This document shows, one piece after another, positions 1 to 6,181 of a stretch of 6,771 nucleotides of DNA. The position numbers were made by a program, and so were the translations under genes. The notes below the pieces were generated by a model, which had not been told where the DNA came from, searched no databases, and saw only the letters and a list, made by a program, of their open reading frames with translations. The first letter of the stretch is position 1. Each line of letters starts with the position of its first letter. The DNA is from Parvularcula sp. Lineage in GTDB: Bacteria > Pseudomonadota > Alphaproteobacteria > Caulobacterales > Parvularculaceae. The stretch covers positions 1 through 6,771 of the forward strand of contig DNZB01000256.1 of assembly GCA_003506635.1 (NCBI GenBank), in the 5' to 3' direction.

Positions 1-449
1 GGTTTGGCGATTTCGGCGGGGCCGCGCGGCCCGTCGGGCGTCATGCCGACGATGACGCCCGCTTTCAGCGCCCCGGCCATCGCGGCGACCGCGGCGGCTC
101 CGGATTTGTCTTTTTCCGGCTTCTTCGGATCGGCGGCGGAACCGCGGATCATCCCGATGCCGAAGCCTTTGACGGCGGCGGCGATCATCGCCCCGTCGCG
201 ATGGGCGGAAATCAACATGGCGACCGGGCGGTCCGTCTCGCGCCGGATGACCGGCCCCATCAACAGCCGCGCATGCCAGAAGGCGAGGATGAAGCCCTTG
301 TCGGACCGGAGCAGCCCGTCGGCGTGCTCGCGCCCGATGAAATCGCGCCGCGAGGTCGCGGCGACGAGGCGGATATAAGCGCCGACGCCCGCGCTGACTG
401 CGGCGCCGGCGGCGGGCGATTTCAAGAGGCGTTTGCCGGGCGAAGCCAT
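1..449 (-). CDS. DUF374 / lysophospholipid acyltransferase-like protein (3' end cut off by the window edge)
   Basis: The 149 complete codons visible carry the hallmarks of the DUF374 branch of the LPLAT acyltransferases: FWHARLL (residues 57-63), ISAHRDG (80-86), RGS (102-104) and TPDGPRGP (137-144). Characterised LPLAT relatives transfer acyl chains to glycerolipid or lipid A acceptors at the inner membrane; the substrate here cannot be told. Family members are usually a little over 200 residues, so roughly the last third lies beyond position 1. Between RGS and the next conserved Gly there is a lysine-rich insertion (about residues 105-115, ADPKKPEKDK) where many relatives have only a few residues. 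I chose ATG 449 because the protein then starts like other family members (KRLLKSPA followed by a hydrophobic stretch). No good Shine-Dalgarno precedes it. The frame stays open upstream to the lptM stop at 594-596, so a start at TTG 542 cannot be excluded. It lies downstream of argH-lptM on the same strand and may be co-transcribed. Confidence 0.87.
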   Translation of the reverse strand, partial: MASPGKRLLKSPAAGAAVSAGVGAYIRLVAATSRRDFIGREHADGLLRSDKGFILAFWHARLLMGPVIRRETDRPVAMLISAHRDGAMIAAAVKGFGIGMIRGSAADPKKPEKDKSGAAAVAAMAGALKAGVIVGMTPDGPRGPAEIAK

Positions 450-564
450 GGAGGAAGCGTGATGAGCAGCCGTTGCGAAAAGTGCGAAGCAGGTTTCGAG
501 CGGAACGCGCCGCCAGGTGAAAGCCGGAACCGGAATTCGCAACCGGCCGTTCGGGAATGGCAGC

Positions 565-591
565 CAGCGCGGCGCTGCGCCCTCGCGGGCG
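565..591 (-). other. Two abutting small hairpins after lptM
   Basis: Just past the lptM stop, the minus strand reads CGCCC-GCGA-GGGCG (591-578), a 5-bp stem closed by a GNRA tetraloop. It is followed directly by CAGCG-CCG-CGCTG (577-565), a 5-bp stem with a 3-nt loop. Neither is followed by a T-run, so this is not a standard intrinsic terminator. It could be an RNA-stabilising or weak attenuating structure between lptM and the downstream acyltransferase gene. Short GC hairpins also arise by chance in DNA this GC-rich. Confidence 0.3.
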
Positions 592-593
592 GC

Positions 594-707
594 CTACGCC
601 GCGCCATCATCCGCAGGCGGAGGATCGGACGGGGCGCGCAAGGGGGCCTTCTTGCCGCAGGCCGCAAGAAACAGGGTCGCGGCGAGCATCGCCATCAGAA
701 GTCTCAA
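594..707 (-). CDS. lptM: LptM-type (YifL-like) small lipoprotein, 37 aa
   Basis: A very short gene translated from TTG as (M)[16 protein letters not shown] followed by GKKAPLRAP and a Pro/Asp-rich tail. It has a basic N-terminus, a hydrophobic core and a clear lipobox, LAAC, with lipidation expected at Cys17. [10 protein letters not shown] matches the CGxKGPLxxP signature of the LptM/YifL family. In Escherichia coli LptM is an outer-membrane lipoprotein that helps LptD mature in the LPS export complex; the same role here is inferred. A GAAGGAG ribosome binding site (716-722) sits 8 nt before TTG 707, whereas the in-frame ATG at 695 would be about 20 nt away, so TTG is preferred. The start overlaps the argH stop as TTGA (704-707), implying translational coupling. 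A small lipoprotein directly behind argH is a recurrent alphaproteobacterial arrangement (from memory). The mature peptide is only about 21 residues. Confidence 0.83.
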   Translation of the reverse strand: MRLLMAMLAATLFLAACGKKAPLRAPSDPPPADDGAA

Positions 708-2119
708 GGCAGGATCTCCTTCCAGCGCGCGATCTGCGCAATGACCTTGGCGGGCGCCGTGCCGCCATAGGATGCGCGCGCCGCGACCGAAGCGTCAACG
801 GTGAGGCGCTGGAACACGTCCTCGCCCGTCCGCGGCTCGACGCTCTGGAAGTCGGCGAGGGGAAGCTCGTCAAGGCGCACGCCCTTTTTTTCGGCCAGCG
901 CGACAATCCTCCCCGTCGCATGATGGGCCTCGCGAAAGGGCAGCCCCAGCGTCATGACGAAATAATCGGCGAGATCGGTCGCCGTTGAAAACCCGCGCAT
1001 CGCGGCGGCGCGCATCGCGCCCCGGTCGAATTGAAGATCGCCGGCCATGCCGGTCATCGCCGCAAGCGCGAGCGCAAGATCGTCGACCGCCTGAAACGTC
1101 GCGGCTTTGTCTTCCTGCATGTCCTTCGAGTAGGCGAGGGGAAGCCCCTTCATGACCATCAGCAGCGACTGGAACGACCCGGCGATGCGCCCGACCTTGG
1201 CGCGGCAAAGCTCGGCCGCGTCCGGGTTGCGCTTTTGCGGCATGATGGAAGAGCCGGTCGAGAAGGCGTCCGTCAGCCTCGCGAAGCCGAAATGCGGCGA
1301 GGTCCACAGGACGATCTCCTCGGCGAGGCGGGACAGATGGCTGGCGCAAATCGCCGCCGCCGCGATCAGCTCCAGCGCGAAGTCACGCGCCGAGACGCTG
1401 TCGAGCGAATTCGCCGTCGGGCGCGCAAAGCCGAGCGCCTCCGCCGTCATGTCGCGGTCGATCGGATAGGGCGTGCCCGCAAGCGCCGCAGCGCCGAGGG
1501 GGCATTCGTTCATGCGCGCCGAAGCGTCGATGAAGCGCGTGCAATCGCGCTCGAGCATTTCGACATAAGCGAGAAGATGATGGCCAAGCGTCACCGGCTG
1601 CGCGATTTGAAGGTGGGTATAGCCGGGCATCACCCAGTCCGCATGACGTTCGGCCTGCGCAAGAAGCGCGCGCTGCAAGGCGTCGATCGCCGCCGCCGCC
1701 TCATCCGCGGCCTTCCGGCACCACAGGCGGAAGTCGACCGCGACCTGATCGTTGCGCGACCGCGCGGTGTGAAGGCGCAAGGCCGGCGCGCCGATGAGGT
1801 CTTTAAGGCGCGCCTCGATATTCATGTGAATGTCTTCAAGCTGCGCGGAGAAGGGAAAGGCGCCGGCGGCGATTTCGCCGGCGATCCGCCCAAGCCCCTC
1901 GTCAATGGCGCGGTGGTCGGCGGCGCTGATGATCCCCGCCGCCGCCAGCATGGCGGCGTGCGCCTTTGAGCCGTCGATATCCTCGCGCCAGAGCCGCTTG
2001 TCGACGTCGATCGAGGCGTTGATCGCCTCCATCACCGCTGCCGGGCCGCGCTCGAACCGCCCGCCCCACATCTGGCTTTTTTCGCCCTGTCCTTTATCTC
2101 CGGGTTTGTCTGACGACAT
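704..2119 (-). CDS. argH: Argininosuccinate lyase
   Basis: ArgH splits argininosuccinate into arginine and fumarate, the last step of arginine biosynthesis, as a cytosolic homotetramer. The 471-residue product is full length. Family motifs appear in order: MWGGRF (17-22) at the N-terminus, the substrate-binding TARSRNDQV (118-126), [10 protein letters not shown] with the conserved His169 (166-175), and the fumarase/aspartase-superfamily signature [12 protein letters not shown] (289-300) carrying the conserved serine pair. Superfamily enzymes with this signature also include fumarase and adenylosuccinate lyase, but HTARSRNDQ and MWGGRF are specific to ArgH. The first 16 residues are a polar, poorly conserved extension. 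ATG 2119 is supported by GGAAGGAA (2130-2137) 10 nt upstream. The gene diverges from tlpA with 29 bp between start codons, and its TGA stop overlaps the lptM TTG start. No arginine operator was recognised in the short gap. Confidence 0.98.
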   Translation of the reverse strand: MSSDKPGDKGQGEKSQMWGGRFERGPAAVMEAINASIDVDKRLWREDIDGSKAHAAMLAAAGIISAADHRAIDEGLGRIAGEIAAGAFPFSAQLEDIHMNIEARLKDLIGAPALRLHTARSRNDQVAVDFRLWCRKAADEAAAAIDALQRALLAQAERHADWVMPGYTHLQIAQPVTLGHHLLAYVEMLERDCTRFIDASARMNECPLGAAALAGTPYPIDRDMTAEALGFARPTANSLDSVSARDFALELIAAAAICASHLSRLAEEIVLWTSPHFGFARLTDAFSTGSSIMPQKRNPDAAELCRAKVGRIAGSFQSLLMVMKGLPLAYSKDMQEDKAATFQAVDDLALALAAMTGMAGDLQFDRGAMRAAAMRGFSTATDLADYFVMTLGLPFREAHHATGRIVALAEKKGVRLDELPLADFQSVEPRTGEDVFQRLTVDASVAARASYGGTAPAKVIAQIARWKEILP

Positions 2120-2129
2120 GTCGGGTCTG

Positions 2130-2145
2130 TTCCTTCCGGAGAGGG
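2130..2145. promoter_or_regulatory. Back-to-back ribosome binding sites of argH (-) and tlpA (+)
   Basis: The 29-bp gap between the divergent start codons holds two abutting Shine-Dalgarno sequences. The minus strand reads GGAAGGAA (2137-2130), 10 nt before argH ATG 2119. The plus strand reads GGAGAGGG (2138-2145), with its GGAG 7 nt before tlpA TTG 2149. Together they form an imperfect palindrome centred near TTCCGGA. The gap is too short for two full promoters, so at least one promoter must lie inside the neighbouring coding sequence, and the two mRNA 5' ends may be complementary. Confidence 0.7.
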
Positions 2146-2148
2146 TCC

Positions 2149-2769
2149 TTGCGCGCGCTGTTCAATCCCCGCCTGTGGCTGATCGCGCTTCTGGCGCTGG
2201 GCGGGGCGGGTCTCCTCTACGTCATCCTCGCCGCCGCGTTAAGCGGGCGCCCGGCGGCGGCCGCGGCGCGTCCCGCAGCGCCGGTCCTTCATGACGTGCG
2301 CCTCGCGGCGGGCGCGATGGAGAAATTCGTCTTCGCGGCGAGCGCGAGGGAAGCCCCGGCGGAGACTTTTCTCCATGACGGCGCCGAGACGAGCCTTGCA
2401 GCCTTCCGTGGGCGGACGGTTCTCGTCAATTTCTGGGCGACCTGGTGCGCGCCTTGCGTGAGGGAGCTGCCCTCGCTCGACGCCTTGCAAGGCGACATGG
2501 GCGGGGAGACATTCACGGTGCTCGCCGTCGCCGCCGACCCTAAAGGGCCGGAGGCCGCGGCGGCGTTCCTTCAAAAGCTCGGCGTTCAAAACCTTGCGCT
2601 CGCCGCCGATCCGAAATTGTCGCTCATCATCGCGACGGGCGGTTCGGTGCAATTGCCGCTGTCGATCCTTTATGACGCTGAGGGGCGCGAGATCGGCCGG
2701 CTGCTCGGCGAGGCGGACTGGAACTCCGCCGAGGCGAGGGCGTTGATCCAGGCGGCGACAGGCCGATGA
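2149..2769 (+). CDS. tlpA: TlpA-like membrane-anchored thiol:disulfide oxidoreductase
   Basis: This is a 206-residue thioredoxin-fold protein held in the inner membrane by one N-terminal hydrophobic segment (about residues 9-31), with its catalytic domain in the periplasm. An Ala/Pro-rich linker leads to the TlpA core: [13 protein letters not shown] with the redox motif WCAPC at 99-103, then RELPSLD, and a cis-proline at Pro170 (VQLP). In Bradyrhizobium, TlpA is a periplasmic reductant for copper-delivery partners in cytochrome oxidase assembly. That role is plausible here, but other TlpA/ResA/CcmG-like proteins act in cytochrome c maturation and the partner cannot be read from this window. 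The start is TTG at 2149, preceded by GGAG (2138-2141) 7 nt upstream; it is the only start that keeps the whole membrane anchor with a basic N-terminus. The gene diverges from argH, an arrangement common in alphaproteobacteria, and ends 42 bp from the convergent slt stop. Confidence 0.92.
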   Translation: MRALFNPRLWLIALLALGGAGLLYVILAAALSGRPAAAAARPAAPVLHDVRLAAGAMEKFVFAASAREAPAETFLHDGAETSLAAFRGRTVLVNFWATWCAPCVRELPSLDALQGDMGGETFTVLAVAADPKGPEAAAAFLQKLGVQNLALAADPKLSLIIATGGSVQLPLSILYDAEGREIGRLLGEADWNSAEARALIQAATGR

Positions 2770-2777
2770 GTTTTCCG

Positions 2778-2794
2778 CCCGCCTTTTTCGCGGG
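2778..2794. other. Small hairpin in the tlpA/slt convergent gap (possible bidirectional terminator)
   Basis: Between the tlpA stop (2767-2769) and the slt stop (2812-2814) lies CCCGC-CTTTTTC-GCGGG, a 5-bp perfect GC stem with a 7-nt loop. Its position suggests a shared terminator. However, the stem is short and no T-run follows it directly on either strand, so the call is weak. Confidence 0.3.
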
Positions 2795-2811
2795 ACGAAG
2801 AACGCCGCCGC

Positions 2812-4533
2812 CTATTTCCCGCCGGCCGTCGCTGCGCTGATTTCATCGAGCGCATCATAGAGCGGCACTTCGCCGGCCGCGACGCGGTCGCGGCTTGTCG
2901 GCGCAAGGCCGAGGCGCTGGCGGTAGATCCAGTAATTCGTCAGCACCTTTTCAACGAAGTCGCGGCTTTCGGGGTTTGGAATGCTCTCGATGAAGAGGAG
3001 CGGGTCCTCGATCGGCACTTCGCGCTTCCAGCGGCGCAAATTCCCCGGCCCGCCGTTATAAGCGACCGCCATGTCGAAAAGGTCGCCGTCCGCCGCCGTT
3101 TCAATAAGGTGGTTCACATAGTCCTGGCCGATCGCGAGATTGACCGCCGGGTCATAAAGCTTGTCGCGGCCCTTGCCGCGCTGAAGCGATTTGTCTTTCG
3201 CCATGTAGCTCGCCGTGCGCGGCATCAGCTGGAGGAGGCCGCGCGCGCCGACACGGCTCGTCGCCTCGATCTTGAACTTCGATTCCTGGCGCATCAGCGC
3301 ATAAAGGAGCGCAGGGTCAGCGGTGAAACCGTTTTCGGGCTCATAGGCGGGAAGCGGGAAGAGGCCCGCCTCGAACGCGCGTCCGCCGAAACTGAGGGCG
3401 AGGTCAAGCTGCGCGGCAGGAAGCCCCAGCGCATGTTCAAGCGCAAGGAGGTCTGCCGCGTGACGATCATCGATGCGGCCGTTGATCCAGCGGAATTCAA
3501 GATCGCCTTCGTTGACGCGCCCCGCCTCGACCAGCGCGACAGCGCGGCGGATCGCAGGCTCCGCCGCGGTCAGCCTCGCGAAAGCCTCCGGGCCGACGGG
3601 CGGGGTCTCCCAGTTGAAATCGTAGCGGCGCCCGAGCTGCGCAAGCGCAAGCTGGCCGTAAAACGTCAGCGGATAGGCGGCCGCGATCTCAAGCCCTTCG
3701 GCGACCTGCTCCGGCCTTCCGGCCGCCAGCGCGGAGCGCGCAGCCCAGAACCCGGCGGCGGCGCGCAGCGCGTCGTCCTGCTCCTTGACGCGCGCCATCG
3801 CCATGAAGCGCTCATGCGCAGCGGAAATGTCGTTTTCGCGATAATGGATGAGGCCGGAGATCCAGTAGGCGAGGACCGCGCTGTCGCCGCTGCGGCCGGC
3901 GACCGCGTCGGCGAGGTCGCGCGCCCGCGCCTGATAGCCCTGATAATAAAGGCTCGCCGCAATCCAGGACCGCATGCGGTCATACTGGCGTTCGGTGATG
4001 ACGCCGCGTTTCAAATGCCCGTCGATCTCCTTGAGGGCGAGGCTCGCCTGCTCCTTGCCCGCGAGATGGCGGACGCGCCCTTCGATCTGGGTCAGGCGCG
4101 GGCGGCTCGTCCGCGCGTAGTCGCGCTCAAGGTCGGGGTGCAGCGGCGGCGAAAGCTCGCTCCGCCATTTGCGGCGGACGGGCGCGAGCGGCGGGCTCGC
4201 CGCTTTCGGGCGGCGCTTCAGGGCGAGCGAATAGATTTTATCCGCCTCCGGATGATCGGCGTAATAGGCCATCCATTCGCGCAGCTCTTCATATCGGGCG
4301 CGATAGGCGGTCGGATGAAGCAGCCGCTCCATCTTCACATAGCCCATGAGGACGGGGTCGCTGACGCGCGCGATCACCGCATCCGCCTCGCGCCAGCGCC
4401 CGTCCGCCTGCAATTCAAGGATTTCAGCGTAAAGCGCGGCGTCATCGGGCGACAGGACGCGCGGCGCGGCGTCTTCGGCGGCGGCGGGAAAAGCGAGCGC
4501 AAAGAGGGCGACGGCGAGAACGATCAGGCGCAT
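2812..4533 (-). CDS. slt: Soluble lytic murein transglycosylase (GH23, Slt family)
   Basis: Enzymes of this family cut the MurNAc-GlcNAc bond of peptidoglycan without water, leaving 1,6-anhydro-MurNAc ends, and act in the periplasm during wall turnover. The 573-residue product starts with a signal peptide (MRLIVLAVALFALAFPAAA, cleavage expected near residue 19); there is no lipobox cysteine, so it should be soluble. Residues about 25-400 are helical and tetratricopeptide-like, resembling the Slt70 ring. The GH23 domain spans about 400-550: ALMRQESKF with catalytic Glu417, SRVGARGLLQLMP (426-438) and AYNGGPGN (491-498). Length is close to that of Slt70-type enzymes. ATG 4533 is preceded by AAGGG about 12 nt away, a modest ribosome binding site. 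It is the last gene of the yhhN-udg-slt run, 48 bp after the UDG stop, and it converges on tlpA. Gene symbol by family, not proven orthology. Confidence 0.95.
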   Translation of the reverse strand: MRLIVLAVALFALAFPAAAEDAAPRVLSPDDAALYAEILELQADGRWREADAVIARVSDPVLMGYVKMERLLHPTAYRARYEELREWMAYYADHPEADKIYSLALKRRPKAASPPLAPVRRKWRSELSPPLHPDLERDYARTSRPRLTQIEGRVRHLAGKEQASLALKEIDGHLKRGVITERQYDRMRSWIAASLYYQGYQARARDLADAVAGRSGDSAVLAYWISGLIHYRENDISAAHERFMAMARVKEQDDALRAAAGFWAARSALAAGRPEQVAEGLEIAAAYPLTFYGQLALAQLGRRYDFNWETPPVGPEAFARLTAAEPAIRRAVALVEAGRVNEGDLEFRWINGRIDDRHAADLLALEHALGLPAAQLDLALSFGGRAFEAGLFPLPAYEPENGFTADPALLYALMRQESKFKIEATSRVGARGLLQLMPRTASYMAKDKSLQRGKGRDKLYDPAVNLAIGQDYVNHLIETAADGDLFDMAVAYNGGPGNLRRWKREVPIEDPLLFIESIPNPESRDFVEKVLTNYWIYRQRLGLAPTSRDRVAAGEVPLYDALDEISAATAGGK

Positions 4534-4581
4534 CGGTCGGCAAACCCTTTCGCGATGAGCCGCCAGCTTAAGGGGGCAGCG

Positions 4582-5373
4582 TTAATCTGTCGTTAACCTG
4601 GCGGCAAGCGATTGCAGATCGCGCCAGGCAAGCCGCTTGTGCGCCGGCTGACGCAATAAAAAGGCCGGATGAAAGACCGGAAGCGCCGGGACTCTCGCGC
4701 CGGAGGCGAGTTCGATCTCGCGCCAGGCGCCGCGCGCCCGCATGATGCCGCCAAGGCCTAGAAGCGCCTGCGTCGGCACGCCGCCGGCCAGCATGACGGC
4801 CTTCGGCGCCGTCAGTTCGATCAGCCGTTCGACGAAGGGCTTGCAGACCTCGATTTCGGCTTGCGCCGGCGTGCGATTGCCGGGCGGGCGCCAGAAAATG
4901 ACGTTGCTGATCAGCGTGTTCTCGCGCCGGCTCCGCCCGATCGCGGCGAGCATGCGGTCAAGCAGCTGGCCGGCGCGCCCGACAAACGGCTTGCCGGCCT
5001 GGTCTTCGTCCTTGCCCGGCGCCTCGCCGATGACAAGAAGGGAGGCGCCGAAAACGCCGTCGGCGAAAACGGTGGTGCGCGCCCCCGCTTTCAGCGGGCA
5101 GCCGTCAAAGGCGGCGACGGCCGCCGCCAGATCTTCGACCCTCGCGCAGGCCCCCGCGAGCGCACGCGCGGCGGCGACGGCCTCGTCGGCGCTGACCTGC
5201 GGCGCGGGCGCGATGGGCGCCGGGACGGCGCGCGGGGCCGGACGCCGCACAGCCGCTTGCCCGTGCGCGACCATGAAGAAATCATGGGGCGCCGTCCCGA
5301 CCGCCTCATCGACGCCGGACTCAGCGTACCAGCGCAAAAGCGCAGCGGCGGCGTTGGCGGTTCCGGCGATCAT
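4582..5373 (-). CDS. Family 4-type uracil-DNA glycosylase, variant lacking two Fe-S cysteines
   Basis: It removes uracil from DNA at the start of base-excision repair. From ATG 5373 the product has 263 residues. The N-terminus ([15 protein letters not shown]) is followed by an Ala/Pro-rich linker (about 45-60), then the catalytic domain: [20 protein letters not shown] (116-139), the typical family-4 active-site motif, [12 protein letters not shown] (156-167), and the C-terminal HPAFLLR loop (235-241). Classical family-4 enzymes bind a 4Fe-4S cluster through four cysteines. Here only Cys92 (GCPLK) and Cys177 (EVCKPF) align; the other two positions are Phe89 and Trp161. The frame stays open upstream to a TTG at 5433, which would overlap the yhhN-like gene by 17 bp. 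I prefer ATG 5373 because the added residues look non-conserved, although neither start has a clear Shine-Dalgarno. The 43-bp and 48-bp gaps to its neighbours suggest co-transcription with slt. Confidence 0.9.
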   Translation of the reverse strand: MIAGTANAAAALLRWYAESGVDEAVGTAPHDFFMVAHGQAAVRRPAPRAVPAPIAPAPQVSADEAVAAARALAGACARVEDLAAAVAAFDGCPLKAGARTTVFADGVFGASLLVIGEAPGKDEDQAGKPFVGRAGQLLDRMLAAIGRSRRENTLISNVIFWRPPGNRTPAQAEIEVCKPFVERLIELTAPKAVMLAGGVPTQALLGLGGIMRARGAWREIELASGARVPALPVFHPAFLLRQPAHKRLAWRDLQSLAARLTTD

Positions 5374-5416
5374 CGGAAAAACAGCGCCACAGAAGCGCGG
5401 CTCTGTCAAACGCCGG

Positions 5417-6055
5417 TCAGACCGCAGTCGCAATCAGGCACTGCGCGCCGAAATAGAGCGGCAAGCCCCACGCCCGGTTGAAATAGTCGCGCTTGCCGAA
5501 TTGATCGCGCGCCACCGCAAGGTCTGACGCGGCGAAAGCCCCGGCGCCGATTGCAAGGCGCAAGGCCGCGTCCGTTCCCGCCGCCATGAAATGTCCGACC
5601 GCCAGCGTCACCATCGCCGAGATGACCAGCATATAAAGGGCGACCGGCGCGGCCATCGCGCCCATCGCGCCGCGCAAGGGGCGCAGGAAAAAGAGCCCGG
5701 CGCCGAGCGTCAGCCCGCCGGCGATCGCCGCCTCATAGCCGAAGCGCACAGCGCCGAACAAAAAGCCTGAAGAATAGGCAAGATGCGCAAGGCCAAAGGC
5801 CGCCATGCCGGCGAGGAACAGCCGATCCTGGCGCGGGATGAGAAGGCCATCGCCGATGGCGGACAGTACGAGCCCGGCAAGGATTGCGGTCCCCATCGGC
5901 GTTTGAAGGGCGCCCGCGCTCACCCCCGCCAGCACAAAGGCGAGCGAGGCGAGCGGCTTGAAGACGGCGCGCCAGCGCGCGCTGTCGATGCGTTCCGCCC
6001 AAAGGAGGCCGGCGGTCGCGCCGGCGCAGACGAAAATGAAGAAAACCGGGGTCAA
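5417..6055 (-). CDS. YhhN/TMEM86-family membrane protein (lysoplasmalogenase-like)
   Basis: From TTG 6055 the product is a 212-residue integral membrane protein made almost entirely of hydrophobic segments, probably eight helices. YhhN-family landmarks are visible: [13 protein letters not shown] (32-44), [13 protein letters not shown] with Asp69 (57-69), AHLAYSSGF (90-98), the conserved SDLAVAR with Asp178 (177-183), and a C-terminal [17 protein letters not shown]. Animal TMEM86 members hydrolyse the vinyl-ether bond of lysoplasmalogens; the substrate of most bacterial members is unsettled, so the enzymatic label is by family only. The frame extends upstream to GTG 6148, but that adds a 31-residue Arg/Pro-rich, non-family N-terminus. 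TTG 6055 has GGAGAGG (6063-6069) 7 nt upstream and gives the normal family length. It is the first gene of the minus-strand run leading to UDG and slt, and it diverges from ETF-QO. Confidence 0.85.
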   Translation of the reverse strand: MTPVFFIFVCAGATAGLLWAERIDSARWRAVFKPLASLAFVLAGVSAGALQTPMGTAILAGLVLSAIGDGLLIPRQDRLFLAGMAAFGLAHLAYSSGFLFGAVRFGYEAAIAGGLTLGAGLFFLRPLRGAMGAMAAPVALYMLVISAMVTLAVGHFMAAGTDAALRLAIGAGAFAASDLAVARDQFGKRDYFNRAWGLPLYFGAQCLIATAV

Positions 6056-6069
6056 GATCGCGCCTCTCC

Positions 6070-6092
6070 GGCGCCGTCCGGGGTGCGGCGCC
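6070..6092 (-). promoter_or_regulatory. 7-bp inverted repeat abutting the ribosome binding site of the yhhN-like gene
   Basis: On the minus strand GGCGCCG (6092-6086) and CGGCGCC (6076-6070) pair perfectly around the 9-nt loop CACCCCGGA. The stem ends at the base before the GGAGAGG ribosome binding site (6069-6063) of the TTG-started gene. In the mRNA it would stand in the 5' leader and could affect ribosome access, or it could be an operator in the divergent control region. The remainder of the 126-bp gap (6056-6181) shows no convincing -35/-10 pair on either strand. Function is inferred from position only. Confidence 0.35.
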
Positions 6093-6181
6093 CGCTCATT
6101 GGCCTTTGCGGGTAAATTGCGCCAAAAGGCAAACCCTGTCGTCACCACCTCGCTGCTAGCAAGACGCCCAAAGGAGCGCCC

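Noticed and set aside
4..378. A plus-strand open frame at the left edge
   Set aside because: It is the antisense shadow of the DUF374 acyltransferase, whose conserved motifs are read on the minus strand across the same bases.
422..667. A minus-strand 81-codon frame between lptM and the acyltransferase
   Set aside because: Arg-rich, no motif, and it overlaps both lptM and the acyltransferase in another frame.
1031..1969. A 312-codon open frame on the plus strand opposite argH
   Set aside because: Highly basic composition, no domain, and fully antisense to a clear ArgH; a codon-bias shadow.
3109..4596. A 495-codon open frame on the plus strand opposite slt
   Set aside because: It is Arg/Ala/Gly-rich with no recognisable domain and lies wholly opposite a gene with intact catalytic motifs. 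Long antisense frames without stops are expected in GC-rich coding DNA.
5374..5433. Upstream extension of UDG to TTG 5433
   Set aside because: The added 20 residues look unlike a family N-terminus, would overlap the preceding gene and have no good ribosome binding site. Not fully excluded, because ATG 5373 also lacks one.
6056..6148. Upstream extension of the yhhN-like protein to GTG 6148
   Set aside because: It adds a 31-residue Arg/Pro-rich segment before the first membrane helix, while TTG 6055 has a strong ribosome binding site and gives the usual family length.
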